Shown here: positions 11,201 through 22,387 of the stretch, piece after piece
How the letters are laid out: each line of letters starts with the position of its first letter
How positions within the stretch are numbered: position 1 is the stretch's first letter
Assembly: GCA_037952775.1 (NCBI GenBank)
Contig: JBANAY010000004.1
Coordinates: 14,260,001-14,324,000, forward strand
From: Clonostachys chloroleuca
Taxonomy: Eukaryota > Ascomycota > Sordariomycetes > Hypocreales > Bionectriaceae
Direction: 5' to 3'
DNA length: 64,000 bases
Notes under the pieces: model-generated
What the model saw: only the letters and a program-made list of their open reading frames with translations
What the model was told of the DNA's origin: nothing
Database searches by the model: none
Position numbers and translations under genes: made by a program

Positions 11201-12921
11201 AGACCTGCACGTAGCTGCTCGAGGACTATTAAATACATAGCATCAAGCTTGGATTCTTGAGCCCGAGTCCTGTTTTTCAATATTTTTTCAAGCTTCTTCC
11301 GAGGATTGCCGCCTACTCGATCCGCGACGAAGAGACAGACAGTCGCCGCAGAAATGAACAGTGGCACTGCCATCTTGACCAAATCGTGAGTATCTTGTTG
11401 TGTAGGCCAGGTAATTGGCAACTGTCGCTCTTGATCTTCGACAGACTCGTTGTAGTGGTATCTTATTCGTTCTAGCTCATGCGCAATGAATGCAGTTATA
11501 TCATGTTCGATCACCGAATCAGCTATTTCATGAAGGATCGCCTTATCATAGGCGCCTTTGGTCGCTTTAAAGCCAAGTCGAATGGGTAGGTCGGGTCTGC
11601 TGGTGATAAAAACCTTCAACCCAGCAACCTTTGCTTTGACTTCCGAGAAAAGCTTGATGATGAGCGTGACGTCTTTCTCATCCTCACATTCATCGAGTGC
11701 ATCCACGATGATTAGGCACGACGGAGCTTGTAGTATCGCATCCCTGCTAGCTATTAAAGGCTGCAAAATGAGCTTTTCAAATTGCACTGGCATTGCCTTT
11801 TCCACTATGGCAGAATCTGCACTGATGGTGCTGTGTATATGCTGCGCAGTTGCTGGAATGTATTGGGCCAGCTGAGCCGCCAGGGTGGTGAAAAACTTCG
11901 AAACCCCTCCTCGATCAGCTTCACCTTTCTTGAAGAAAAAGCTGGCAGCAAGACGGCCATCCCTATGATGAGACGACGCCAGTGTGCGCGAAATAGTTGA
12001 TTTCCCTGTGCCCGCCATGCCATTAAGCCAGAACAATGCCTCGGTTTGCGGATCATCAGCCCATTCGGTTATCTGAGAGAGTATTTCAACTCGAGTACCT
12101 TTCAAACATGTAGGATTGTGTTCTTCAGCGTGTGAATCAAAGGCGGCCCCATAAGCAATAGGCAATTCACTGACTACCCTCGCTTGGTAATCATGGTTGT
12201 CAATTTCTCGTCGAAGCCGCCCAAACGCTTTTTCTTTCCCCTCCCCGTAAAGCAACGGGATTTGAACGTCAAAGACACCGAATAAAGAGTAAGCCATATC
12301 TTCCGCCTTTTTGGTCTCACGATGTTTTATCCACAACATCCGCTCTTCCACACTGAATGTCGATAGATGACTGTTTCGAAGGGCCATGGCGGGGATCTTG
12401 GTGATTTCGCTAAGTAGTGACTCCAGCGATGTTTTATCACCCAGCTTTTGCCCATCAGATGAGAAAAACTCTACTATTGATGGAGCAAGTAGCTCTTGAA
12501 GTGTCCAGCCCCGACGGAACCATCTGCTTGCCCGCAGATCCAACTTCCAGTCTGCTCGGCGTAGGCCATCGACATTGAACTTCCTTGGAACATCTGCCAA
12601 GTACACGTAGCATTTCGCGGCATTTTGGTACCAGCGAAACATAGAGTTGAGAGATTCTTGAAGCTCGGCACTGCTTGACTTGTCAATACAGCAGGTGTCT
12701 ACCCAAAAATAGTGCAGGCCATCAAAGGTGGCTTGCTTGCCACAGAACTCAATCTTGCAATATCCTTCTTTACCTTTGCCTTCTCCCTGCATGACATCTT
12801 GCAGCGTGATCTCCTGCTCATCTTCTCCCCATGTATGTGAGAGGATTGAGTATGGGGGAATATCGCCCACGAAATCTTTAGTCAGGCTCAAAACACCATT
12901 TTGGAGCTGGAGAAGCCGCAT
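8276..12921 (-). CDS. HET-NACHT-WD40 NLR-like protein (HNWD/STAND type)
   Basis: Two exons, 12921-10569 and 10512-8276, give about 1529 residues. The proposed 56-base intron (10513-10568, GTATAC...CTTAG) joins IYLY to HDALRFMLAF. The start is MRLLQLQNGV, typical of HET domains; an in-frame ATG at 13047 would add 42 unrelated residues. The HET domain (residues 1-240) has ILSHTWG (26-32), WVDTCCID (73-80) and RGWTLQELLAP (137-147). The NACHT ATPase has the P-loop GMAGTGKST (301-309) and Walker B LIIVDALDE near residue 400. The second exon encodes about 13 WD40 repeats (repeated VAFSPDSKLVASGS...IRLWD). The family to which it belongs includes Podospora het-e/het-d/het-r, which trigger incompatibility cell death on ligand recognition. 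P-loop, HET motifs and frames are intact, so it is probably functional. The WD repeats differ clearly from one another. Confidence 0.9.
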
Positions 12922-13896
12922 GGTCGCAGATACAGAGCTGAATCCGCAACAGAGTGCCGGACCACCAAAGCCAGAACTCCTGAATAAGATGTTTCTCGTA
13001 ACACTCGCTGTTTCTTTTTCTCCTGCGAGAGTAAGCGGTCTAGGCACGGAAAGGAAATTGATTGAAATTGCCAGGCTGGCACAGTTGGGTGCATGCTGAG
13101 GTCACGGGATATGCGTGTCATCCCAACGGCGGGGTAGATCTGCCTAACCTATTGGATGTGCAGTTATCATTTATTACCTACTTCCAAAAACGCCTTGCGT
13201 CTGCCTTGAGACCGCCGTTGCCAATGGAGCATAGATTTTCATGAAATCCTATAGGCATCCAACACGTATATCAATGAGCCGTTCTCTCCTTATTGATATT
13301 ACGTTGTAGAATGCAGTGGTCATTTCACTCAGGCTCTTTGAAAAACTTTCAAGATGATTAAATAAGCTTGTTTCTTTGTGCTGTCAACTCCTCGAGTTGC
13401 TCTTTGTGCTTCTGATAACTTCGAGGAAAGACAGGTATATATAGCGACGTCTTGTGCGACGAGCCTAGAGTCTCACATTCACAACTTGTTTGTAATCCAT
13501 ACGGCCTACCTAGCAAGGGCTGTATTAGTGACTATGTGCGAAGGTTTCTTACGGGGAGATTTGGTACAATCCCGTTTACGGAACCCTGATTATTACCAGC
13601 CACGAAGAATGCTATGGTCAAATGTTCTACCTGTTTGCAAGTAATACATCGCGAATACGACCATTTTAGGTGGTTGTTGGCAGACCAAAAGTTTTATAAT
13701 GAGTACGTGAGGGAATAGGTCGCCACGCCCTGCGAATTTCTTTACTATTATTTATGATCTAACAACATGGAGTCGGTATTAGTTCCATCTATCCCATCTC
13801 GCTCCATTGCTTCGAATAATACCATATTTTACCGTGATCCCGTAGTCTTACCTCAGCATTTTCCTGTGCCGATATAGCGCGCCCTTTGATCCAAGT
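12922..13896. other. NLR upstream region and intergenic
   Basis: Contains the presumed promoter and leader of the HET-NACHT-WD40 gene (12922 to about 13300), then AT-rich sequence up to the 3' end of the DUF3533 gene. The open frame 13378-13644 (plus) has no family motif. Nothing else is seen. Confidence 0.4.
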
Positions 13897-15160
13897 TCAG
13901 GTTGAATCGCTCGACGACCACGGTTCCTTGGCAGAATCAGAGCACCGCTTGCGTACAGCAAAAACCGACGTGATATGGCCTAGAGCCCACCACACAAACA
14001 GAGCCGGCAATGCCACTCCCAGCTGGCTGCCACACCCCGACCAGATGTGAATATTCAAAGTGTATACTCCGCTAGAGGGGAGAGCATAGCCAATCTTGTA
14101 CCATGCAGGCATGATCTCGTATGGAAACACCGTGCTGGCGACGTTGGTGATAATCCAGGGGAAGACAAAGAAGGGCGAGAACTGCATCGGTATATAGCAA
14201 GCGATCAAGGTCTCCATGACCTGCCAGTGGATATCCATGAGGAGCCAGTAGAGCATCCAGGATTTGCAGAAGACGGCACCGTCAACATTCCAACTCTCTC
14301 GGTAGGCATAGATATAGACAGACATAGACAGACATGGACAGCCCGCTGATGAATGTGTATACTTTGCCAGTACAGAATCGAAATACCCAGGCGTCACGTA
14401 CTGATGCCGTGGAAAAGAAGCCCAATTTCATACTAATTCCATTTAGAGCCAAGATGAAAAAGAACTGGGCTAATGGAGGTATAACCATGTTTACAGTATT
14501 ATAGAAGGAGCGGTTGAGTTGAGGAGTAGGCTGGATTAGATCCGCTGTCGTTCCGATAGGGTTGAGGTAGGTTTTGATCGCGGGAAGGAGGACGTTGGAA
14601 GTATTGAGGTTCATGAGTGCACTCCTAGCATTGGAAGACCCGTAAAATGATTCGGTAGTGGCCTTGACAAGTGCGTTTATGCCCGGTAGTAGGATAGAGT
14701 CGGCGATATTGGGATGGCGTGCTTGGTTGTAGATGTAAGTCGCAGCGGCGGCTGGGTCGTACTCGACTGTGCTCATAGAGCCATTCCAAATTCCGTAGAT
14801 TCTATCGGATGAGCCGCTATTTATAACAACAGCAGCCCAGTAGTCGGCTTTGCAGACAGAGTTCCGGATCGAATCGAGGTCGGGGTAGTCTTGGCTCGAC
14901 CCAATCTTGACAGTCGGGAGGTGATAGCGTCCGTCAAATTGAGAGGACGCGAGAGTTAACGCAGTTCCAATGTCGCCATCGTCCAGGCTGATTGCTAAAA
15001 TTTCAAGATTGCTGTATCGAGATGCTTGATGGGAGGCAGTGCCGTAGAGATAGCACATACCTGCGAGGAGGAGCAACTGAATGTTCACCGCAGTCATGAT
15101 GGATGCGATGAAGAGTGCGGGCGTGAAGGGGCCACGACTCTTACGTGGTTCCGAAGTCAT
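13897..15160 (-). pseudogene. SNG1/DUF3533-type membrane protein broken by a 10-base duplication
   Basis: DUF3533 proteins (yeast SNG1 and relatives) are multi-pass membrane proteins linked to drug resistance and lipid asymmetry. The start is taken at 15160 (MTSEPRKSRGPF). A first membrane span follows (FIASIMTAVNIQLLLLAGMCYLYGT). A luminal domain comes next (ILAISLDDGDIGTAL, YWAAVVINSGSSDRIY). The C-terminal spans (PPLAQFFFILALNGISMKLGF; FFVFPWIITNVASTVFP) are typical. The frame breaks near 14316-14335, where the 10-mer AGACAGACAT (plus strand) occurs twice in tandem; the family sequence YRESWNVDGAVFCKSWMLYWLLMDIH continues in the next frame. Removal of one copy would restore a single frame, so a slippage duplication is the likely cause. 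No splice pair explains the shift. Confidence 0.8.
14316..14335. repeat. Tandem duplication of a 10-mer in DUF3533 gene
   Basis: Two exact adjacent copies of AGACAGACAT, a unit length that is not a multiple of three, lie exactly where the coding frame of the DUF3533-type gene changes. Confidence 0.85.
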
Positions 15161-16600
15161 TGTTGAATAGTTCGGTAAGGCAAATATCTTCCGAATCCAA
15201 GGAAGTGCCTGTGATATGGCTGTGAAGAGTAGAATGAAAGGAGAACCACAGCTGGGGAGAACAAGCTGTAGCAGGGCATGCCTCAATATATATACATAGT
15301 TTTTGAAGGCAAAAATGGAAGGGCTTTCTTTTAAATACATCTGTAAATATATGCATTTATTTATGAGTTGCCCCTGTCAGTTTAGGAGATCTGTGACAAT
15401 GAAATTGTGTTCAAGATTCACGAATCAGGAATACCTTGCGGGGGGTTCCTCTTCTGGCAGACCCACAGCCGAAATCATTATCTACTAGCCATGCCCCCAA
15501 CTTTTTTGGTCCCCAAGCACTCCCCAAATTCCTTTTCTGCTTGAGCCCACTATCTACCAGAAGGTAGTATATTTATCGACCCTTTACTCCCTTTTCTTGG
15601 GCGACGACCTAGGCTGATTCGACCCCTATAAAACGGCTAAAGTAGCTCACATGTCAATCTTACCCATAATTAGCGCATAATTTTGAGACCTAGGAAATCT
15701 CTCTATAGGTCCTTCGTCAAAACACTGATAGCTATACATCTACTGAGCACCAAACTACTCCTTTCTAGATCCACATGTACAATTTAGCTTAGAATCACAT
15801 ATAGCATGTTTTAGAATCACCTAAATATACGTTGTGGTGGTGGAACGCCAAGCTCATGTGTGAATCCATAAACTCCCATGGGCCATACCGAATGGTGGCA
15901 TCTGCCCGACTGGCCGTCACCAAGCTTTTATCTAAGTAGCTATTCTTCAAAATTACCATGCCAGGTTTGAGTTTACATGCTACACCACTTCTCAGGTTTC
16001 TTCAGGCTCTGACTTGGTTCGATGCACGACTTAGGTCTCTTGATTGATGTTCATTGGTCTTTATCCTCCCCCTTCCTTGCAAAAGTCCCTGCGACAGGCG
16101 GTAGCTCGCTCAACTGACCAGGGAAATGTGAGCACGTATGTGTAGAAAGCCAAGGAACAGACATTTATACCTCTTCATTGAAATCTCGATGCAACTAACT
16201 AGTTTAAAAGCTCCTTCTCCCTAGATTTTGTCACAAAATGAAACCCGCACGTAAAAACGATTTACTACCACCTCGAATGTCTTCGGTAAGGGACTTGAGG
16301 TAAGTGTTGCGTCTTTTCTTGTGAGCGGATTCGACTGTGCTCCTTGAAGTTCGTGCTCTTCGAGCTGGCGTCGAGGTCGCTCATCCCGTGGCCCTGGCGC
16401 TTTCTGTCAACTTAGTGACCAAGTCAACTACGCGACCTGTACTAACATATTCGAGAAGATGATAGCCTAAACATTGCTCAGACTGGTAGATTGAATGGGC
16501 ATGTACAACAGGGCAGGAACCTGGTCGGCAAATCTGTCAAAAAATGTGTCGATTAAGTAAACTACCTGCGAAAGCTGTGATTATTTATTGGCGAAGGATC
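15161..16600. other. Intergenic, no gene seen
   Basis: Includes the region upstream of the DUF3533 gene; a longer N-terminal frame reaches 15340 but lacks family similarity. The rest (15500-16600) is AT-rich, has stops in all frames and contains no motif I recognise. Confidence 0.45.
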
Positions 16601-17230
16601 TCATTGGGGCTCTATAACCTCCGTCTCTACGTCTAAATCATCTGCTTCATCAGATTCATCGTCTTCTGATTCATGTTCAACCACGAAGAACGGAAACTGG
16701 CTGACAAATGGTATGAGAGAGTTTGGATTTTCGGAATCGTCAGAATCACAGTCCATTTGTCTACCGGCCTCCTCCTCGTCGCTAGCTTCAGTAACAACAC
16801 GAAGATAACCTTAGAAAGGTTAACGATTAAAGCTCCAGAAAAACGTGGGAAAAAAAGACAAACCATCTTCGGCCAACTCTACCTCCGGATTGCGGTGCAG
16901 GAAGTTGGCAACGAAGTCCTTTTCCAGGGGCGCGGTATCTCCATTCAGGCTCAGATAGCAATAGACGAGGTCCACGAGATCCATTGGTGTCATGGGAGAC
17001 TTGGCAGTCTCCTCCTCTTTCAAAATGTGGCCAACGAAGCGGCTTTCGTCTTGTCTCGGCACGCGGCTTCGATTCCTGCGAGGAATCCTGTGCCTAATTG
17101 TCGAATCTTGGAGGCCAGCTCGTATTTCGGCGACGGGCACATTCCAGCGGCGTGATGCGAAGTCTTCTGACACCCCAAACTGCACATTGCAGACTGCAGT
17201 CTGAATCCTTTCCGCGCGGGAAAGAACCAT
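16601..17230 (-). CDS. Stand-alone Tc5/CENP-B-type DNA-binding protein with acidic tail
   Basis: Two exons, 17230-16864 and 16809-16601, flank a 54-base intron (GTTTGT...CTAAG, 16810-16863) that keeps the frame: LAEDG joins YLRVVTEAS. The start is MVLSRAERIQTAV. The first 125 residues resemble the helix-turn-helix DNA-binding N-terminus of pogo/Fot1 (Tc5, CENP-B) transposases: an AERIQ... helix, FASRRWNVPVAEIR, then LVYCYLSLNGDTAPLEKDFVANFLHRNPEVE, which matches the usual second HTH. The C-terminus is acidic (DEEEAGRQMDCDSDDSE, EHESEDDESDEADDLD). No DDE catalytic domain follows before the stop at 16601 or further down. It may be a domesticated or truncated transposase fragment. The donor GTTTGT is atypical, so the exon junction is less certain. 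Confidence 0.6.
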
Positions 17231-18759
17231 GATCGAGAATAAAGATGAAATTTAATTATATACAGGTATTGCCTTGGAATTTACTCGAATGCACTGGGAC
17301 TTGCGGTAAGGATGTTACCGATATTGGATGTTCTGACGCGTCGCGTCCATGCGCACGGCCCGCGGGTGGTCAAGGTCTTTCGCGTCATTGACTTGGCCAC
17401 CGTATCCGACACTTATCTAAACGATGAAGTCATGAGTAAATGTTCGAATAACAATCTAAGTCGTTATATAGAATCCAAAACTATTTGTCTGGCTGATCAT
17501 TTTGGCCGAGATGTGTAGTTGCGTACTTTTAATTTTAGCTGACGACTTACAGGTATCAGTCTGTGCGAGGATTGTCTTAATGGAAGATTCAAGAGACAGC
17601 GAGACGTAAAGTAAATTAACTTGATTCAGAAAGAAGAGCTTATCATAAGGCTACAATTAAGGATTTCTACTTATAGCTACAGTCTATAGCTGGTTATATC
17701 GTGAGGCGTGTAGCTATAGGGTAGGTAATTCTACAACCTACACTACCTACACAGCTACATTCCCACGGGTTGAACCATAAACATAAAATCCGAGCATGCT
17801 AGATGATTCTAGCGTATTTGTACCATTAACCTACAAATAGTATAACTATACTTCGGATCCTGGAAGCGCGAGAGCGAGGCGACCATGCCATAACGCCTGA
17901 ACCCCGCCGAACACAAATGATCTCTTTACACCGCCAGAGGGATGGTATGTAGCCCGTTATTTCTTCCCCATCCAAGGTCCCCGTGCGATTGTAAGTAGCG
18001 TCGTAGATGGTGAATGTTGGGTGTCGTCGGCCCTTAGCAGTAGCGATGGGCCTGGGCGTGGCAGTGATCTTTGTGCCCGTACGATTTGCGGAAGTGAAGG
18101 GCTTGAAGAGAAATCCCCCACGGGTCTATTAACTATACTACCTTGAGGCTGATATTCTGATTCCTTCCCGGGGGTAAGTTCAACTAGGCAGGTAGCTATT
18201 TCATTGTGAAAGCAAAGAACATCGGGAAGCTTGAGATTGATTAGAGGATTGGGAAGATCCTCATTCTCGAGTGCGACAAGGTTGTTGCGTGAGCTTAGCA
18301 TGTGATGCAAGATTAGGTTATGATAATATGGTTATTCTCGAGGATCCGATTGAGAAACTGGAACGTGTTAGGATTAAAGATCGAGATACCGTAGCACATG
18401 AAGCTCGGATATCCATGCCCTAGTATTCCGCAAGATCTCATGGACTCTGTAGTGGAAGCACGGCAAATCCTCCATGATCGGGGTTCTCTTCGGTAGTTAC
18501 ATCCGCTTCGGTTGCTAAATTCACCACTGGTTGCTGAATCGGCATCCCAAGTAAATTTTATGGACCGAAACTGCTGACTAGCATCTGTTTCGCAGGCTTG
18601 GGGTGGGTAAATCAATTAGTCTTCGTCAGGTGGGCAACGTATTCGAGTCGCAAATCGGCCTTTCCGATTCTCAGTTTCGGCAGCCTTTCCTATATAAACT
18701 AGATGGACATCTCACCTTCCTAGATCTAATCAGAACAGCACATATCATCCACATCTTCA
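17231..18759. other. Intergenic with unassigned minus-strand frames
   Basis: Minus-strand frames at 17957-18310 and 18313-18615 are open for 100-117 codons, but I recognise no domain. They might be pieces of a decayed gene divergent from the racemase-family relic. 17640-17765 contains repeated GTAGCTA/TAGCTAC motifs with imperfect dyad symmetry. A TATA-like TATATAAA near 18690 fits the promoter of the downstream relic. Confidence 0.35.
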
Positions 18760-18795
18760 TTGTTAGTTTCTAGAACTCTGATGTTACTGCTCAAG

Positions 18796-19576
18796 ATGCG
18801 AATCATTGACGTTACTGCTTACACTTATGATGTCAACTTCCAATTTGGCTCGTACACCATGTCCGGCGGCAGGAAGGCTAATGGATACCCATCGATTGTC
18901 GTTCATCTACTTACTGATGATGGGATCGAAGGATGGCCTGAGAGCGCACCGCTAGGAAGTGACTATCTACCCAGTACTTTCACTGGAGAGGTTGCTGCAT
19001 TGAAAGAGCTTGCTCCACATGTCCTTGGGTTGGACCCAAGATCCCCAGCTGCTGTTGATCAGAAAATGGACAGCATTATGCTGTCCGGAAACGCTGCTAA
19101 GGCTCTTATTGATCTCGCCTGCTGGGATATCTTTGGCAAATCTGTGGGCTTGCCAACCTACACCCTTCTTGGTGGTGCCCTCTGCCACTCTCTCCCTGCT
19201 TTTACAGTAATTGGCCTAGGAAGCCCAGAAACTGGCGTCAAGAAGGCTCTAGCTGAGTCCGAGAGGTTACCGCACTGCAACTCAAGATTGGAGATGATCC
19301 GGTTAACGATGCGCAATGAATCAGAGCCATACAAGGCACTTCCGTTTAATGTTGTGCTCGCTATTGACGGCATAGAATGTGGTATTGGCCGCAGCTACAC
19401 CGGCCAATAGGTTGCGTGCTGTTGATGCTTACGCTGAATGGACAGAACCTATGAATGCAGAGTGTCCACGGATGGGGAAGGATGGCCGACTCCAGCCTAC
19501 TGACTTGCCTAGGAACGGTTATGGGCCGATCAAGATTGAGATGCTCGGCGAACCACTGTTCAGTCTGAAAGCCTAA
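18796..19576 (+). pseudogene. Mandelate racemase/muconate lactonizing enzyme family relic
   Basis: The enolase-superfamily N-terminal half is well kept (MRIIDVTAYTYDV, GSYTMSGGRKANGYPS, IDLACWDIFGKSVGLPTYTLLGG, FTVIGLGSPE). It resembles the hydroxyproline epimerase/dehydratase branch (inference). The frame shifts near 19262: after AESER the expected ALQLKIGDDPVNDA is in another frame and soon meets a TGA. The barrel half with the metal-binding acids is missing. A typical C-terminal end (TPANRLRAVDAYAEWTEP, GYGPIKIEMLGEPLF) resumes in a third frame at 19393-19576. Roughly 100 or more residues have therefore been deleted and the catalytic centre is gone. An upstream ATG at 18760 is in frame but adds residues not typical of the family. 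Confidence 0.85.
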
Positions 19577-20477
19577 GGAGCTACCATAGAACACGGTTAG
19601 TAAAGAGATATGAGGTATAATGAACTTCTAGATAGCCCTTATAATTTGCTCCTTGACATAGAAACATTAAATGAACTTGCTGTCTAGCCTAATGAGAAGC
19701 ATGCATACATAAAAAGACGGCGTCGCTCTAGTGAGCTGGCTACAGTTCGCCTCCGAGCTTCTAAGTTTTCATCGTAAGCTTGTAGAGGGCTATGATGACC
19801 AAATGCAGTACAGTGGGCAGTTCTTTGGGGAACATCAACTCAAGTTTGCCTGATTAATGTGCGAATTCTTCCCACCCTCCAATATCGGAGTGCCTCACTT
19901 AGTCAGGTGCATGAGCAATTGCAACATCGGATAACGAAACCGATCATTAGGTACCTGGATTCCGGAACAGCCGTAGTCTTCCAAGGGTTCAAGGGTCAGT
20001 CCGGGCTGTCGGATAACCAAAACACGATAGATCGGCTCAAACTCAATGAAAAATGGCTTTTCGTGGAGTTCCTGTGAAGTTGCCTGACAAGCCCTGCTTG
20101 AATTAAGCAAGTGGAGAACCGGAGCAGGTGGGACGTTGAAGGCAATCCAAACCCTCAAATTGCCTCTTCCAGCTCTTGTTATGCGACGGCATGGTCAACT
20201 AGATTCCCGTTTCGGTTTTAAATAAGCGACTAGGGATGGGGTTTTGGACCGGCTTTACTTCCCGTGGCCGTTGGGTCTATTTCCAAATAAGTCTATCTCT
20301 CTTCTATCCTATCTTCTCGAAAATAAGTTATGTCTGGTTTCGCGCAAGTCCAAATCAAGGATATGTACAGTGATGAGCACTTGTGTACCTCAAGAGGTTC
20401 AAGTGTCGAAGATCATAGAAAAAAATGGTCTGAATTAGCTGAGCAGGGTATCGCTATGGGGCTCATGGTATATAAGT
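19577..20477. other. Intergenic, no gene seen
   Basis: AT-rich. Short frames at 19859-20158 on both strands and 20330-20662 (plus) have no recognisable motif. It lies between two decayed genes and may hold further eroded sequence. Confidence 0.4.
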
Positions 20478-20963
20478 TTATACAAGAACGAATGGGAGCT
20501 CAAATCCTTGCCTCCCATATTCAACCCATCCATGGCCTTCGGTGTCTTTTGAGGTCGTGTTCTGGCTCTCGGGGGCTGTATTATATCGCCAATTTCTTGA
20601 CAAAAAGTCCCCGGTCTTGCTCAAGATATCGGACCTCCACCACGAATTGTAGTTTCTCCTAAGTCTGCCAACAATGAGTCGCTGATGGTACTGGAGTATT
20701 GACGACATTCCGGCCACGAATAAGGGCCAGCAGAAAATATTATTGGCTGGGGATGCCAAGGGCAGTGTGTTCAGTACAGAGATGAACTGCTCTAGGAGGG
20801 TTTGGACTGCCGTGGACGAATCTGGTAGGCTGGGGTTTAAAGTCTTCTTGATATATATCAGACATGCAAGTAGATATAGCTCTGAGGTTACTTCATCTGT
20901 GTCGTCATTTTCGGTGTTTTGACCAGGATATATGGATTGATCTTGGAGTTGAGCCTCAAGCAA
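20478..20963 (-). pseudogene. C-terminal fragment of a Zn2Cys6-type fungal regulator
   Basis: About 160 residues resembling the C-terminal part of the fungal transcription factor domain: LYLLACLIYIKKTLNPSLPDSS, LLEQFISVLNTLPLASPANNIFCWPLFVAG and HQRLIVGRLRRNY are typical of that region. Neither a Zn(II)2Cys6 cluster nor the remaining middle domain is found upstream, where an acetyltransferase relic on the other strand begins at 21030. It is therefore a truncated copy. With its neighbours it may once have formed a small catabolic cluster (inference). Confidence 0.65.
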
Positions 20964-21029
20964 ATCTGCTCAGAGCAAATTCCTAATCTCACATGTTCCA
21001 TGCTCGCTTGGCTATCAAAAACATCAGCG

Positions 21030-21733
21030 ATGGCAGCGAAAGAGAAAAGTGTTGGAGAGCTGGACAAAGCCAAATCGTTGGCTCATGTGCCATGGTGTGA
21101 CGAGTACGAGAAGATGATATCAGGCATGCTGTAAGGGCTGCCATTCGCACGAAATATCAATCTGGAGTTCTTACATTGTGTTGGATACGACGCTGGTGCT
21201 TCAGAGCTCGCGGATGCCCGATTCAAGGCGCGCAAATGGACCATGCGCTACAACGGCTTTTTCACCGATGACGGACAAAATGCTGAGGAGGTCTCTGAAA
21301 CGCGTCGGAAGCTTCCGAAATCATTGGCGAGATTGATGGCGACAATATTTGCAGCGAACCCCCATTCTCGATCGATTACGGCTGCAATATCAGGTTTGGA
21401 AAACGGTTCTACGCAAACTTCAATCTTCGTATCTTGGACTGCGCCATCATAACAATTGGTGATCGGGTCATGCTGGGTCCCGATGTGCCGATTTTTGGAG
21501 CAACACATGAGACCGACGTTCGAAGCCGACGTGACGGTGTGGAGTTTGCAAGGCCAGTGACCATAGGAGATGATTGCTGGATCGGTGGACATTCAGTTAT
21601 ACTTCCCGGGGTCACGATTGGAAAAGGCTGTACTGTTGCTGCAGGTTCAATAGTGACCAAGGATGTGCCTGACTGGAGTGTGGTAATGGGTCAACCGGCC
21701 AAAGTGGTCAGGAAGGTCCAAGCTATAGACTAA
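21030..21733 (+). pseudogene. Maltose/galactoside O-acetyltransferase-like relic
   Basis: Left-handed beta-helix (hexapeptide) acetyltransferase of the Maa/LacA type, which normally moves acetyl from acetyl-CoA to sugars. The N-terminal Mac domain is visible (DKAKSLAHVPWCDEYEKMISGML), then an intron starting GTAAGG at 21131; the expected acceptor before YDAGASELADARFKARKW reads GG instead of AG. A frameshift near 21318 separates RRKLP from the next segment EIIGEIDGDNICSEPPFSIDYG. The C-terminal hexapeptide repeats are intact from 21434 (ITIGDRVMLGPDV, VTIGDDCWIGGHSVILPGVTIGKG, GSIVTKDVP). Two independent defects support a pseudogene. The catalytic His in FGATHETD remains. Confidence 0.75.
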
Positions 21734-22387
21734 TCCGAGGACTTGACCCAGAATAGAAGTGAGAAATGCACCGCTATTAGTTTCATGGGCATACCAAAGA
21801 GCTCGGAGGGCTGGGAATACATCAAGGGCAAGAAAAGACCTCGAGGTCGCCAAAACACGGTGGATATAGCATGCCTGAGTGAGTAATTCCAACAGAGGGT
21901 AAAACACAACACGGTTGACAATACGGAGGTGATTCGAAAACTAATGATGGTAGAAAATTATGTCCAATAACCTGCTGGATACACATCAAAAGGGAACTCG
22001 TTGTGTGTTGGTTGCCTGGCTTATACTGGGGCATCTAGACTTGGGTATGATCTGAGTGCGCCGAATAATGTAGAACTTCTCTCAATTATTGTTTAGCCCT
22101 TGTCTACAACTGGCATTGTCGTTAGTTAGGATACCATGCCCTGGTCTACTAGAGCGTGCAAAAGTCGAGTAAAGGCAAGTGTTCACGCAAAACCTTCGGT
22201 ATTATAACGGATTGACGTAAGCAAGAGATAAGTTTCAATTAGTGATAGAGGACCCTGGCGCCTAGACTCTCATTGTCATCGACAGTTAAAAGATTTCTAT
22301 GTCATCCTTCTAGCACTGATGCAATTTCATAGTTAACATTCGTCAAGACCTTTATCAGAGTAGCTTTAGGCGCTGATCTTTAGCCCT
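21734..22387. other. Intergenic, no gene seen
   Basis: Stops occur in all frames apart from short ones at 21647-22034 (minus) without motif. Contains the 3' flank of the 8-cysteine secreted-protein gene. Confidence 0.45.
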
